The notes under the pieces: generated by a model
The model's database searches: none
The model's input: the letters and a program-made list of their open reading frames with translations, nothing else
What the model was told of the DNA's origin: nothing
Source: an uncultured Alistipes sp.
Lineage (GTDB): Bacteria > Bacteroidota > Bacteroidia > Bacteroidales > Rikenellaceae
Length of the DNA stretch: 64,000 bases
Reading direction: 5' to 3'
Assembly (NCBI GenBank): GCA_937911745.1
Contig: CALDPX010000059.1
Location: 124,001 to 188,000 of the forward strand
Position numbers and translations under genes: made by a program
Shown: piece after piece, positions 24,250 through 33,909 of the stretch
How the letters are laid out: every line of letters begins with the position of its first letter
Position numbering within the stretch: position 1 is the first letter of the stretch

Positions 24250-25476
24250 TTATACATAGGTCAGTGTAGATAGCGATGATACTATTTCGCGAGCCACGCT
24301 CATTATATCTTCGGGCGACACTTCTGCAATTTTGCGATAGACCTCTTCGAGGCTATCCACAGCACCAAATACAAGATAACTCTTGCCTACTCCCAACATA
24401 TAAGCCTCGTTATTCTCTGCCGAAATGGCAAATTGTCCCATAAATTGTCGTTTGGCAATGGCGAGTTGTCGCTTAGTAAGCGGCTCATTCATAAGCCTTT
24501 GTAGTTCGTTCTCGATGATGCGGCGACACTGCTCTACCTTGTCCCTTTCACACGAGAAATATATCGAAAACATACCGCAGTCGCTTAGCGGAGTGTAGAG
24601 AGCCTCTACGCAGTAGGTCAGCGCATTACGCTCGCGGAGTGTCACATTGAGCCGTGAGGCTGCCGAGGGACCACCCAGCAGGTTTGTCATCAGAATTAGG
24701 GCGAGTCGTTTGTCGCTGTCGAGCGAGTAAGCCCTGCAACCCATTATGGATCGCACCTGGTGGTGCGAGGGATGCGACACTTCTCTATTAAACTGCTCTA
24801 CATCAATTGGTTTTGCTCTCTCAGCACTGCGCTTTGTAGCCCGCTCAACACCAAAATATCGCTCTACGGCTGCCACAAACCTCTTGGGCGAAATGTTGCC
24901 TATTGCAGCAAAAACCATACGGTCGGTGGTGTAGTTGCGCTCGACAAACTGTCTAATTTTCTCGGAGGTAAGGCGTGCCAAATCCCTCTTCGAACCCAAG
25001 ATGTTGTGTCCCAATTCGGAGTTCGCAAAGAGCATATCCTCAAACTCGTCATAGATGCGTTCCTCGGGCGAGTCCTTGTACATATTTATCTCATCCACAA
25101 TCACTTCCTTCTCCTTATCAACCTCCGTAGAGGGGAAGGTGGAGTGAAAAATAATGTCATCAATGAGTTCCACAGCCTTCGAGAAATCGCGCCTTAGGAC
25201 CGTGGCGTGCACAACGGTCTCCTCCTTGGTTGTAAAGGCGTTAATCTCTCCTCCGAGGTTTTCGAGGCGGCAATTAACCTGCCACGCCTTGCGTCTTGTG
25301 GTGCCCTTGAAGAGCGTATGTTCCAGAAGATGAGCCACTCCCCTCTCGCCCGTCTGCTCATCACGCGAGCCTGCACCAATGGTCATCGAGCAGTAGCAGA
25401 CCTCGCTATGCACGGTTTTCAGTACGCAGCGAATGCCGTTTGGGAGTGTATGAACGAAAAATTCCTCGCGTGCCAT
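24250..25476 (-). CDS. M16 family zinc peptidase
   Basis: A 408-residue peptidase of the pitrilysin/processing-peptidase family, similar to bacterial PqqL/YmxG-type enzymes. The inverted zinc motif HLLEH lies in GVAHLLEHTLFKGT near residue 50, and the further zinc ligand Glu is expected in the KEETVVHATV region. The second half is the partner-type domain, including LLGGPSAASRLNVTLRERNA. There is no signal peptide, so a cytoplasmic location is likely. It begins four bases after uvrA ends. Confidence 0.92.
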   Translation of the reverse strand: MAREEFFVHTLPNGIRCVLKTVHSEVCYCSMTIGAGSRDEQTGERGVAHLLEHTLFKGTTRRKAWQVNCRLENLGGEINAFTTKEETVVHATVLRRDFSKAVELIDDIIFHSTFPSTEVDKEKEVIVDEINMYKDSPEERIYDEFEDMLFANSELGHNILGSKRDLARLTSEKIRQFVERNYTTDRMVFAAIGNISPKRFVAAVERYFGVERATKRSAERAKPIDVEQFNREVSHPSHHQVRSIMGCRAYSLDSDKRLALILMTNLLGGPSAASRLNVTLRERNALTYCVEALYTPLSDCGMFSIYFSCERDKVEQCRRIIENELQRLMNEPLTKRQLAIAKRQFMGQFAISAENNEAYMLGVGKSYLVFGAVDSLEEVYRKIAEVSPEDIMSVAREIVSSLSTLTYV

Positions 25477-25480
25477 CCTC

Positions 25481-28285
25481 TTATTCTTTCTCTTTGGAAA
25501 TTGCTATGTGTTGGGCTAAGAATTGCCCCGTATAACTATCCTTGCATTTCACAAGGTTGTCGGGTGTGCCCTCAAACACGAGATTGCCACCACCATCGCC
25601 CGCCTCCGGTCCGAGGTCAATAACCCAATCAGCACACTTTATTACCTCCATATTGTGCTCAATGACCACAATGGTGTGTCCCTTGCGGAGCAGTGCATCG
25701 AATGCCGCAAGGAGTTTGCCAATATCGTGGAAGTGCAGACCCGTAGTGGGCTCATCGAAGATGAACATCGTGCCCTCGGTAGTGTCCTCTCCCATCAGAT
25801 AGGAGGCGAGTTTAACCCTCTGAATCTCACCGCCCGAGAGAGTGGAGGTTGATTGTCCGAGTTTGATATATCCGAGTCCCACACTCTGCAACGTAGAGAG
25901 TGTCGCCACGATGCGTTTGTTCAGTGGTTCACTCTCCTCTCCGAAGAACGCTATGGCGTCATCCACGCTCATTTCCAGCACATCCGAGATACTTTTACCG
26001 CGATAGCGCACCTCCAAAACTTCGTCATTAAACCTCTTGCCACCGCAGTGCTCGCACCTGAGTTCCACATCTGCCATAAACTGCATCTCCACGCGGATAA
26101 CGCCCTCGCCCTGACACTCCTCGCACCTACCACCGGGGCGATTGAACGAAAAGTGCGACTGCGTGATACCATTGTGCTTGGCATAGGGCTGCGATGCAAA
26201 GAGTTGGCGAATATCGTTGTACGCCTTGGTATATGTTACGGGGTTGGACCTCAGTGATTTACCAATGGGGCTTTGGTCTACCATCTCCACCGAGCGTATG
26301 AGTCCGAGGTCGCCTCCGAGTGAGGTGTATCCCCCTGGGCGGTTGCCCGTCTCGTAGATGTGACGCCTTAGTGCGGGATAGAGAATACCCTCCACAAGCG
26401 ATGACTTGCCACTACCGCTCACGCCCGTCACACAAGTCATCACCCCCAGCGGAATTTTAACATCTATATTTTTCAGATTGTTTTCCCTTGCACCGCTAAT
26501 CTCCACAAAAGTACTCCATCCTCGCCTTGTGGTTGGCATAGGGATACTCTTGCGCCCCAGCAGGTAGTCTGCCGTAAGGCTGCGCTCGGCATTCGCAATC
26601 TCCGAGAGAGAGCCATTATAGACCACTTCGCCACCATTCACACCTGCCTCTGGACCAATATCTACAATCCTATCGGCAGCCCTAATAACCTCCTCCTCGT
26701 GTTCCACAACAATAACCGTATTGCCCATATCTCGCAGTTGTTTGAGCACACCAATCAGGCGGTGGGTGTCCCTCGGATGCAGACCAATACTCGGCTCATC
26801 GAGAATGTAGAGCGAGCCCGTAAGGTTGCTGCCGAGCGAAGTGGAGAGGTTGATGCGCTGGCTTTCGCCACCCGAGAGTGTCGAAGAAAGACGGTCGAGT
26901 GTCAGATAGCCAAGTCCCACATCTGCAACATATTGCAGTCGGGTTTGTATCTCTTTAAGTACTCGTTCTGCCTTAGATAGTTCGTGGTCGGTAAGGCTCA
27001 GCGAGGCAAAGAATTCAATGAGTTCATCTACGGGCATCTGCACTAATTCGGCAATGTTTCTGCCCCCAACCTTCACATAGAGAGCCTCACGGCGCAGGCG
27101 TGTACCCTCGCATTCGGGGCACAATGTTTTACCCGTAAAGCGCGAGAGCATAACCCTATATTGTACCTTATAACGCTCCTTTTCGAGCATCTTGAAGAAC
27201 TCGTCCAAGCCGTGAAAATACTCATTGCCGGTCCACAGTAGTCGTTTTTGTTCCTTGGTGAGCGCATAGTATGGCGCGTGAACGGGGAAGTCGAAGCGGT
27301 GGGCGTTCTCGACAAGTCTATCCCTAAACCAACTCATAGATGCACCTCGCCAGCAGGCAATTGCGTTCTCGAAAACGCTCTTGTTTTTGTCGGGCACCAC
27401 AAGGTTTTCATCAATGCCAACCACCTTGCCATAGCCCTCGCAGACGGGGCAGGCACCAATGGGGTTGTTGAACGAGAAGAGGTGCTCGGTGGGCTCCTCG
27501 AATGTTATGCCATCAATCTCGAAGCGGGATGAGTACTCCTCTACCCTCCCGGATACAATAAGTAGACAAACGCCATCTCCAATCTCCATAGCCCTTGCCA
27601 CAGAGTCACCCGCACGGCTCAGCAATTCCTCCTCGTGTGAAGTCCTAAGGCGGTCCACAACAACCATAATATCCTTAGGCTCAGCATCTGCTCCAACGCT
27701 CTGTACAAAATCCTCCGCCAGCATCATCTCCCCTTGGAGGCTAAAACGCTGCACGCCCTCCTCCATCAGCAGGGTAATCTTCTCGATAACCCTCTCGCCC
27801 TCTCGGAGTACAAAAGGAGCAGCAACGATGACCGCCTCGCCCTCGGGGAGCGAAGAGATGCGCTCTACAACATCCTGCGTCTGATGACGCACCACCTCCC
27901 TACCCGAAATGGGCGAAAATGTTCTACCGATGCGTGCAAAGAGGAGTTTAAGGTAGTCGTAAATCTCCGTAGAGGTCCCGACCGTAGAGCGTGGATTGCG
28001 CGATGTTACTTTCTGCTCTATTGCGATGGCAGGTGCAATGCCTCTGATGATATCCACATCGGGTTTTTCAACCCTTCCCAAAAATTGGCGTGCATAGGTC
28101 GAAAGGCTCTCCACATATCTGCGTTGTCCCTCGGCAAAGATGGTGTCGAAGGCAAGCGTAGATTTGCCCGAGCCCGAAAGTCCTGTTACCACAACCAATT
28201 GGTTGTGAGGTATCTCAACCTCTATGTTTTTAAGGTTGTGGACTCTTGCGCCCCTGATGTATATGGAGTTATACTTCTGTTTCAT
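25481..28285 (-). CDS. uvrA: Excinuclease ABC subunit A
   Basis: Damage-recognition ATPase of nucleotide excision repair. The 934-residue length is standard. Two ABC modules are present, with Walker A GLSGSGKSTLAFD near residue 35 and GVSGSGKSSLVEG near residue 635, and signature LSGGESQRI and LSGGEIQRV. Zinc-finger cysteines appear as CPVCEGYG, CPECEGTR and CEECQGEG...CEHCGG. It overlaps the upstream yigZ gene by 17 bases. Confidence 0.98.
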   Translation of the reverse strand: MKQKYNSIYIRGARVHNLKNIEVEIPHNQLVVVTGLSGSGKSTLAFDTIFAEGQRRYVESLSTYARQFLGRVEKPDVDIIRGIAPAIAIEQKVTSRNPRSTVGTSTEIYDYLKLLFARIGRTFSPISGREVVRHQTQDVVERISSLPEGEAVIVAAPFVLREGERVIEKITLLMEEGVQRFSLQGEMMLAEDFVQSVGADAEPKDIMVVVDRLRTSHEEELLSRAGDSVARAMEIGDGVCLLIVSGRVEEYSSRFEIDGITFEEPTEHLFSFNNPIGACPVCEGYGKVVGIDENLVVPDKNKSVFENAIACWRGASMSWFRDRLVENAHRFDFPVHAPYYALTKEQKRLLWTGNEYFHGLDEFFKMLEKERYKVQYRVMLSRFTGKTLCPECEGTRLRREALYVKVGGRNIAELVQMPVDELIEFFASLSLTDHELSKAERVLKEIQTRLQYVADVGLGYLTLDRLSSTLSGGESQRINLSTSLGSNLTGSLYILDEPSIGLHPRDTHRLIGVLKQLRDMGNTVIVVEHEEEVIRAADRIVDIGPEAGVNGGEVVYNGSLSEIANAERSLTADYLLGRKSIPMPTTRRGWSTFVEISGARENNLKNIDVKIPLGVMTCVTGVSGSGKSSLVEGILYPALRRHIYETGNRPGGYTSLGGDLGLIRSVEMVDQSPIGKSLRSNPVTYTKAYNDIRQLFASQPYAKHNGITQSHFSFNRPGGRCEECQGEGVIRVEMQFMADVELRCEHCGGKRFNDEVLEVRYRGKSISDVLEMSVDDAIAFFGEESEPLNKRIVATLSTLQSVGLGYIKLGQSTSTLSGGEIQRVKLASYLMGEDTTEGTMFIFDEPTTGLHFHDIGKLLAAFDALLRKGHTIVVIEHNMEVIKCADWVIDLGPEAGDGGGNLVFEGTPDNLVKCKDSYTGQFLAQHIAISKEKE

Positions 28286-28886
28286 CTTCTATGCTAATTC
28301 CTTCAACCTTTTCGAGCCTTGCAAGGAGTTCATCAGCCTTTGAGAGTCTTATGGCGAGTCTTGCGGCACACATATTGTCAAATGTCTGCTCCAAAATTTT
28401 GGGTTCCATCGCCTTAATAGCCTTCATTACGCCATTCATACTCTCGAACGGATAGCGAATGTGCAACACCCTATCTATTGTGCGCTCCTCCACTCGGCTC
28501 ACATCCAACACCGCAGCCGTAGCCTCGCGGTAGGTCTCAATAAGTCCAGCAACTCCCAATTTTGTGCCGCCAAACCACCTTACGACCACCACCAGGCAGT
28601 CTGTTATATCGCGCGAAAGCAGCTGTCCCAGAATTGGTTTACCTGCTGTTCCCGAAGGCTCACCGTCATCGTTGGCACGCCACTCTTCGCCTTTGGGACC
28701 TATGCGGTAGGCGTAGCAATGGTGTGTTGCATCGTAGAACTTTTTGCGCAGAGGCTCCATAATCTCCCGCACTTCATCTGCCGATGTGACGTGATAAGAG
28801 AGAGCGAGAAACTTGCTACTGCGCTCCCTGATGATGGTTTCGGCATTGCCGACAACCGTTTTGTATGTATCCTCCGTCAATAACAC
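28269..28886 (-). CDS. yigZ: YigZ/IMPACT family protein
   Basis: A 205-residue protein of the UPF0029/IMPACT family. It has the diagnostic segment DDGEPSGTAGKPILG near residue 75 and VVVVRWFGGTKLGVAGL near residue 100, then a C-terminal ferredoxin-like domain. The bacterial role is not established; the family has been linked to translation and protein turnover. The only available start is GTG at 28886, since TAA lies immediately upstream in frame. It overlaps uvrA by 17 bases. Confidence 0.9.
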   Translation of the reverse strand: MLLTEDTYKTVVGNAETIIRERSSKFLALSYHVTSADEVREIMEPLRKKFYDATHHCYAYRIGPKGEEWRANDDGEPSGTAGKPILGQLLSRDITDCLVVVVRWFGGTKLGVAGLIETYREATAAVLDVSRVEERTIDRVLHIRYPFESMNGVMKAIKAMEPKILEQTFDNMCAARLAIRLSKADELLARLEKVEGISIEDETEV

Positions 28887-28899
28887 TTAGAGTAAAGGT

Positions 28900-30255
28900 T
28901 TATTTGTGAGCCTTAAACATCCTATCCCAGCGAATGTTACTTGGAAAGGGCTTGAACTTATCGAGCGAGAGCCACACGAACGAGGGCGTGCCCACAACGT
29001 GGTCCTCGGGCACAAAGCCCCAGAAGCGTGAGTCGGCAGACATATGGCGATTATCGCCCATCATAAAGTAGTAATCCATCTGGAAGGTATAACTACTGCT
29101 TTCCACACCATTGATGAAGATTTTTCCATCCTCCACCCTCAGGTCATTGCCCTCGTAGTTCTTTATAATGCGTTCATAGAGAGGAAGATTGTCGGTCGTA
29201 AGAGCCACTGTTGCTCCCTTCTTAGGCACCCACAAGGGTCCAAAGTTATCCTCTGTCCAGAGGTAATTAGCATTATTGGGGAAGATTGCCAAGAATGGCT
29301 CGGTGCTTTCGTTCTTAGTGACTGACACCACGTTCTTCATCGCTTCGAGTACTGCCACAGCCGACTTCGTAAGGGGCATAGCATAAATACCCGTAGTAGC
29401 CGAGTAGTGCACCTCATCGGGTGAAATACCAAGTCTCTCGAAACTCTTTTGACTCAGTGGCGAAGTAGTCTGAACGTAGTAGATATATTGTTGATTGTCA
29501 ATATAATCCTGCTCCTCGCCGTTGACATAGAGCACACCGCCTTTAATGCTCAGCGTGTCGCCTGCCACTGCCACACAACGCTTCACATAGTGTTCCCTCT
29601 TGTCCACAGGGCGAGAAGTTACGCTATACTGCCTATTCATCAACTCGCGACCGCGCTTTTCGCCATAGGCAGAGGTGAATTGGCGCACGATGTCGTAGTA
29701 GGTTTCGTTCTGTCGTTCGAGAATTACCGTATCGCCCGCAGGAAAGTTGAAGACAACAATGTCGCCCCTCTCCACGCCTCTAATACCCGCCAAACGCTTA
29801 TAAGGCATCTTTACAGCCTCAGAGTATGACTTTGTACCCCAAGGAGTTGTGTGGTGCATAAGAGGCAGCGAAAGCGGTGTTTGAGGCAAACGAGGTCCAT
29901 AGGTTGCCTTGCTCACATAGAGGTAGTCGCCCACCAACAGCGTTTTCTCCATCGAGGAGGTGGGAATGGTGTACATCTGGAAAATGTAGATATTTATGAG
30001 CCAAGCAAATACGAGAGCAAAGACGATGGCATCTAACCAACTGAAAATCTCCTTGTAAGTCTTGTTGGTGCGTTTGCGCTCCTCGTGCTTATCCCAACGT
30101 AGCAGGCGTTGGATGCGTTTGGTGATGTAGAGGTCGAAAATTATGGGCAATCCCAAGAGGAACCACAAATTCTCGGTCCACACCACAAACCACAGCACAT
30201 AGACCACAGCCACGAGGGCAAACTTAAACCATCTATTCTGAAATATCTTCTTCAT
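28900..30255 (-). CDS. lepB: Signal peptidase I
   Basis: Removes signal peptides from exported proteins. At about 451 residues it is the long form typical of Bacteroidota. Two N-terminal helices (residues 10-45) and a third at about 70-90 precede the catalytic region. The serine is in TSSMEKTLLVGDYLYVSK, the general-base Lys in YVKRCVAVAGDTL, and the conserved GDNRHMSADSRFWG box is near the C terminus. Long insertions lie between the boxes. The ATG at 30255 is used; the frame extends only to a TTG two codons upstream. It starts seven bases after dapB ends. Confidence 0.95.
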   Translation of the reverse strand: MKKIFQNRWFKFALVAVVYVLWFVVWTENLWFLLGLPIIFDLYITKRIQRLLRWDKHEERKRTNKTYKEIFSWLDAIVFALVFAWLINIYIFQMYTIPTSSMEKTLLVGDYLYVSKATYGPRLPQTPLSLPLMHHTTPWGTKSYSEAVKMPYKRLAGIRGVERGDIVVFNFPAGDTVILERQNETYYDIVRQFTSAYGEKRGRELMNRQYSVTSRPVDKREHYVKRCVAVAGDTLSIKGGVLYVNGEEQDYIDNQQYIYYVQTTSPLSQKSFERLGISPDEVHYSATTGIYAMPLTKSAVAVLEAMKNVVSVTKNESTEPFLAIFPNNANYLWTEDNFGPLWVPKKGATVALTTDNLPLYERIIKNYEGNDLRVEDGKIFINGVESSSYTFQMDYYFMMGDNRHMSADSRFWGFVPEDHVVGTPSFVWLSLDKFKPFPSNIRWDRMFKAHK

Positions 30256-30261
30256 AATCAA

Positions 30262-30957
30262 CTATATTTGCAAAAAATCATCCATCGAGAAAACACCTTT
30301 CCTGCCCACAAGCCATTCGGCAGCCAATACTGCACCCAGAGCCAACCCGCGGCGCGATTTGGCACTATGTGACACCGTGAGCGTATCCTCCTCGGAGTCA
30401 TAGGTTATGGTATGAATACCCGGTACTTCGCCCTCGCGGTAGGAGATAATATCCTCCTTAGCGACCACCTTGGCTCCCTTGCTTGCCACAGCCATCTCCT
30501 CTGCAAGTGTCGCTGCCGTACCGCTCGGAGCATCGAGTTTGTGGATGTGGTGTGTCTCCTCAATCTTCACATCATACTGCTCCATGGGTGCCATAACCTT
30601 TGCAAGCCAGCGATTGAGGCGGAATAGTACGTTCACACCAAGCGAGTAGTTCGAGGAGTAGAAGAACGCCCCACCCTGCTGGCGGCAAAGTGCATCCACC
30701 TCGGCTTTGTGCTCCAACCAGCCCGTAGATCCGCTCAGCACAGGCACGCCCATCAGCAAGCACTGCCTAATGTTATCATATGCTGTGGCGGGCGAAGTAA
30801 ACTCAATCGCCACATCTATATCTTCGAAGCGTTCGGGCACCATATCCCTCTCGCGGTTCTCCACGTCAATCCTCAGTGCGACCTCGTGTCCCCTCTCCAA
30901 GAGCACCTTCTCTATCTCGTGCCCCATCTTGCCGTAGCCAATAATTGCAACTTTCAT
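30262..30957 (-). CDS. dapB: 4-hydroxy-tetrahydrodipicolinate reductase
   Basis: Reduces the dihydrodipicolinate-type intermediate in the lysine and diaminopimelate pathway using NAD(P)H. The nucleotide-binding start MKVAIIGYGKMGHEIE and the signature HHIHKLDAPSGTAATLA near residue 137 identify it, with Lys as proton donor. At 231 residues it is shorter than the enterobacterial enzyme. It is the first gene of a minus-strand group (dapB-lepB-yigZ-uvrA-peptidase-methyltransferase) and diverges from truA. Confidence 0.94.
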   Translation of the reverse strand: MKVAIIGYGKMGHEIEKVLLERGHEVALRIDVENRERDMVPERFEDIDVAIEFTSPATAYDNIRQCLLMGVPVLSGSTGWLEHKAEVDALCRQQGGAFFYSSNYSLGVNVLFRLNRWLAKVMAPMEQYDVKIEETHHIHKLDAPSGTAATLAEEMAVASKGAKVVAKEDIISYREGEVPGIHTITYDSEEDTLTVSHSAKSRRGLALGAVLAAEWLVGRKGVFSMDDFLQI

Positions 30958-30979
30958 ATCTTTCTCGGGTTTTAACTTA

Positions 30980-31008
30980 CAAAAATAACGATTTTTTCAG
31001 TATTTTTG
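30980..31008. promoter_or_regulatory. Divergent -7 elements for dapB and truA
   Basis: The minus strand has TATTTTTG (30980-30987) for dapB and the plus strand TATTTTTG (31001-31008) for truA. No clear -33 elements were found. Confidence 0.5.
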
Positions 31009-31034
31009 TCTTCGTAAAACCAAAAAAGGATAAT

Positions 31035-31766
31035 ATGCGCTACTTTGCAGAACTTTCTTATAAAGGCACAGCCTATTGCGGTTGGCAACGACAGCCCAAT
31101 GCTCGCTCCGTGGAGCAGACCATCGAGGAGGCTCTCTCTACACTTCTGAGGGAAGAGATAGACGTTGTGGGTGCGGGCAGGACCGATACGGGTGTACACG
31201 CAGCCTTCTATGTTGCCCACTTCGACACCTCGCGCCCCATCGACAACCCCGAAGATTTCGTCTACCATCTGAATTCTCTCTTGCCTGAGGATGTGGCTTT
31301 TAGGCGCATTTACGAGGTTGCTGACGATGCCCACGCTCGCTTTGATGCCACCGAAAGGGAGTATCGCTACTATATCCAAACCCGCAAAGACCCCTTCACA
31401 AAGGCGACAAGTTGGCAACATACCGCACCGCTCGATATGGTGGCGATGAACGAGGCTGCAAAGGTGTTGCTTACGACCGAGGATTTCACGACTTTTGCAA
31501 AACTCGGCAGTAATAATACGAACAACATTTGCCACATCTATCGTGCCGAATGGGTTGAGATAGAGTGCGGTATGATGGTTTTCATCTTCCGCGCCAATCG
31601 CTTTCTGAGGAATATGGTAAGGGCTGTTGTGGGTACTTTGGTCGATGTCGGCAGGGGCAAAATCAGCGTGGAGCAGTTCGGCGAGATTGTTGCCTCGCGC
31701 GACCTTTCGCGCTCTTCCTCCTCCGCCCCCGCAAGCGGATTGTTCCTAACGGATGTGAAATACTAA
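31035..31766 (+). CDS. truA: tRNA pseudouridine(38-40) synthase
   Basis: Forms pseudouridine at positions 38-40 of the tRNA anticodon arm. Starting at ATG 31035 the protein is 243 residues (MRYFAELSYKGTAYCGWQRQ). The catalytic Asp is in GAGRTDTGVHA near residue 53, and RANRFLRNMVRAVVGTLVDVG near residue 195 is the family's second hallmark. The frame is open from 30945, but the -7 element at 31001-31008 lies inside that extension, so the later ATG is correct. Confidence 0.95.
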   Translation: MRYFAELSYKGTAYCGWQRQPNARSVEQTIEEALSTLLREEIDVVGAGRTDTGVHAAFYVAHFDTSRPIDNPEDFVYHLNSLLPEDVAFRRIYEVADDAHARFDATEREYRYYIQTRKDPFTKATSWQHTAPLDMVAMNEAAKVLLTTEDFTTFAKLGSNNTNNICHIYRAEWVEIECGMMVFIFRANRFLRNMVRAVVGTLVDVGRGKISVEQFGEIVASRDLSRSSSSAPASGLFLTDVKY

Positions 31767-31786
31767 GGTGTATAAGTATAGCGTAT

Positions 31787-31838
31787 AAAAAAGCGGAGTC
31801 CTTGTTTACGTCAAGTAAACTGCGGACTCCGCTTTTTT
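31787..31838. terminator. Bidirectional terminator between truA and yidC
   Basis: AAAAAAGCGGAGTCC and GGACTCCGCTTTTTT pair over 15 bases, with an inner GTTTAC/GTAAAC hairpin in the loop. It lies between converging genes. Confidence 0.88.
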
Positions 31839-31875
31839 GAAGTATAACGCAGCAGATGCTTGTTATATACGTTTT

Positions 31876-33879
31876 TTAATGTTTGGAACGGTACTGCTTA
31901 CGCTGCTGCTCCTTCATCATAGCCTCCTGCTGACGCTGAGCCTCTTCGAGGCGCAACTGCCATTTGCTCTTCTGCTTCTTACCACCATTGGCTTTTGCCT
32001 TGGCGAGCATCTTAGCACGCAGTTTTTCCTCGCTGATACCATAGCGGAAAGCGAAGTTCTGGATGATAGTCAGCAACTGCGACACGAAGTAGTAGTAGCA
32101 CAAGCCGCTGGCGTAGTTGTTCATCCACATCAACATCATAATAGGTGTGAAATAGAGCATCATGAACTTCATACCAGCCATACCGGGTGCTGCGGTAGCC
32201 TGCTCCTGCTCCTTGTAGGTCATCTTTGTGTAGAAGAACAAGGTAAGAGCCATAATGAGTGCCATAAGGCTGACGTGGTTGCCATACCATGGAATGTTGA
32301 ATGGAAGATTTAGAACACTATCGTAGGTCGAAAGGTCCTTCATCCAGAGGAAACTCTCACCCCTTAGCTCAATAGCCGTAGGGAAGAAGCGGAACATCGC
32401 AATCAGTACGGGGAACTGGATTAGCATAGGCAGACAGCCACCCATAGGGCTAACGCCATATTTCTTATAGAGTTCCATTGTTGCCTGCTGGCTCTTCATC
32501 ATCTCGTTCTGGTCGGTCTGAGCCTTGGGATATTTAGCCTGAATGGCTGCTATCTCGGGACGAATTGCCCTCATCTTGGCAGACGACATAAATGACTTAT
32601 AGGTCAAGGGGAAGATGAGTAGCTTAATAAAGATTGTAAGCAAAAGAATGATAAGACCATAGCTACCGATAAAGCGGCTCAGAAGGTCGAATACGGGAAT
32701 TACAATCCACCTGTTAACCCAGCTAACGAGCCTACCACCGAGTTGCACAACCTTCTCCAAGCCGAGGTCGTACTCCTTCAAGAGCGAGTATTTGTTGGGA
32801 CCATAGTAGAACTTGAAGTTATAGGTGCTCTTCTCGCTGTCGAAAGGTACGCTGACGCTTGCTTTGAAGTCCTTGATATAGCCACTATCGGGTTTGTAGG
32901 TATCAAAGCCCACCTCGCCATTGCTAAATCCTTCGGGAGCAATCATAATCGACGAGAAGAACTGCTGTTGGAATGCAAACCACTCAAACTCGGTCTGAAT
33001 GGTCTCATTGCGGCTGCTACCACGTTTGCCATACTCCGCAAACGGCAACTTCTCCACCTTACGCTCATCGGGGAAGAGGTAAGAGATAGTGGTGTACATA
33101 TTCTCGTTCTTGTATCCGCGCTCGTTCTGGTATGAGGTGTTGTTCCAAGTAACATCGAAAGAGGTCGCATTGCGCATCCACTCTCCCATACCAATGAACC
33201 TCACATCAAAATCGACCATATAGTCGCCCTCGCGCATTGTATATACAAAGTCCAAAGCCGATGACTCATCAACCGCCAAGCGCATAGTAAGTCTTTGTGC
33301 TTCAATACCCTCTGCATCCACAAAGTTCTCCACGCCTGCATTGGTAAAGTAGAAATTCTCGGTGTTGAGTTTCGATTCGTTGTAGCCCCTACGCATATAG
33401 AAACCCACATCGAACTTCGCGCTCTTGGGGTCAAACATACGGATAGGTTCACCATTGCCATCATCGGCATATTTGGTGTACTCCTTCAAGGTTACATCCG
33501 ACACCTTACCACCAAGCGATGATATTGTCATCTTTATCACCTCGTTCTCCAAAGTGTAGAACTGCTCCTCGCCATTGAGCGCACTTACCAACATTTCGCC
33601 GAAGTTGCGCGAGAGTTCGCTCTCAAATCGTTTTTCTGCCTGCTGTTGGTAGGCTGCCACTGCATCAGCCTGACGAGCCTCGTCCTGATACTGTTCTACA
33701 ACCTCATTGATATACTTTTCGGGATGTTCTGCTCTGTCGATGGAGTCAGCCACAAACTGCTCCCTCTGAGCAGCCAAATAGGCAGCACGCGCCTTCTCGG
33801 ATTGTTCTCCCTGGTACCAACTGTAACCAAAAAGAATCAGACCAATAAGCACAAAGCCTATAATACTTTTTTTGTCCAT
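31876..33879 (-). CDS. yidC: Membrane protein insertase YidC
   Basis: Inserts membrane proteins with or without SecYEG. At 667 residues it has the gram-negative layout: an N-terminal anchor (MDKKSIIGFVLIGLILFGYS), a large periplasmic domain at about 75-390, then five helices. Conserved segments include FPLTYKSFMSSAKMRAIRPE near residue 430 and KYGVSPMGGCLPMLIQFPV near 470. The C-terminal tail is strongly basic (GGKKQKSKWQLR, QQRKQYRSKH) and may contact the ribosome. It is the last gene after pyrG. Confidence 0.97.
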   Translation of the reverse strand: MDKKSIIGFVLIGLILFGYSWYQGEQSEKARAAYLAAQREQFVADSIDRAEHPEKYINEVVEQYQDEARQADAVAAYQQQAEKRFESELSRNFGEMLVSALNGEEQFYTLENEVIKMTISSLGGKVSDVTLKEYTKYADDGNGEPIRMFDPKSAKFDVGFYMRRGYNESKLNTENFYFTNAGVENFVDAEGIEAQRLTMRLAVDESSALDFVYTMREGDYMVDFDVRFIGMGEWMRNATSFDVTWNNTSYQNERGYKNENMYTTISYLFPDERKVEKLPFAEYGKRGSSRNETIQTEFEWFAFQQQFFSSIMIAPEGFSNGEVGFDTYKPDSGYIKDFKASVSVPFDSEKSTYNFKFYYGPNKYSLLKEYDLGLEKVVQLGGRLVSWVNRWIVIPVFDLLSRFIGSYGLIILLLTIFIKLLIFPLTYKSFMSSAKMRAIRPEIAAIQAKYPKAQTDQNEMMKSQQATMELYKKYGVSPMGGCLPMLIQFPVLIAMFRFFPTAIELRGESFLWMKDLSTYDSVLNLPFNIPWYGNHVSLMALIMALTLFFYTKMTYKEQEQATAAPGMAGMKFMMLYFTPIMMLMWMNNYASGLCYYYFVSQLLTIIQNFAFRYGISEEKLRAKMLAKAKANGGKKQKSKWQLRLEEAQRQQEAMMKEQQRKQYRSKH

Positions 33880-33909
33880 TTCGTCTTTTTCTTTCTATTT
33901 AATTTTCAA

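Noticed and set aside
30266..30273. Plus-strand TATATTTG near the lepB-dapB junction
   Set aside because: It is part of the dapB 3' coding sequence, with no plus-strand gene nearby; a chance match.
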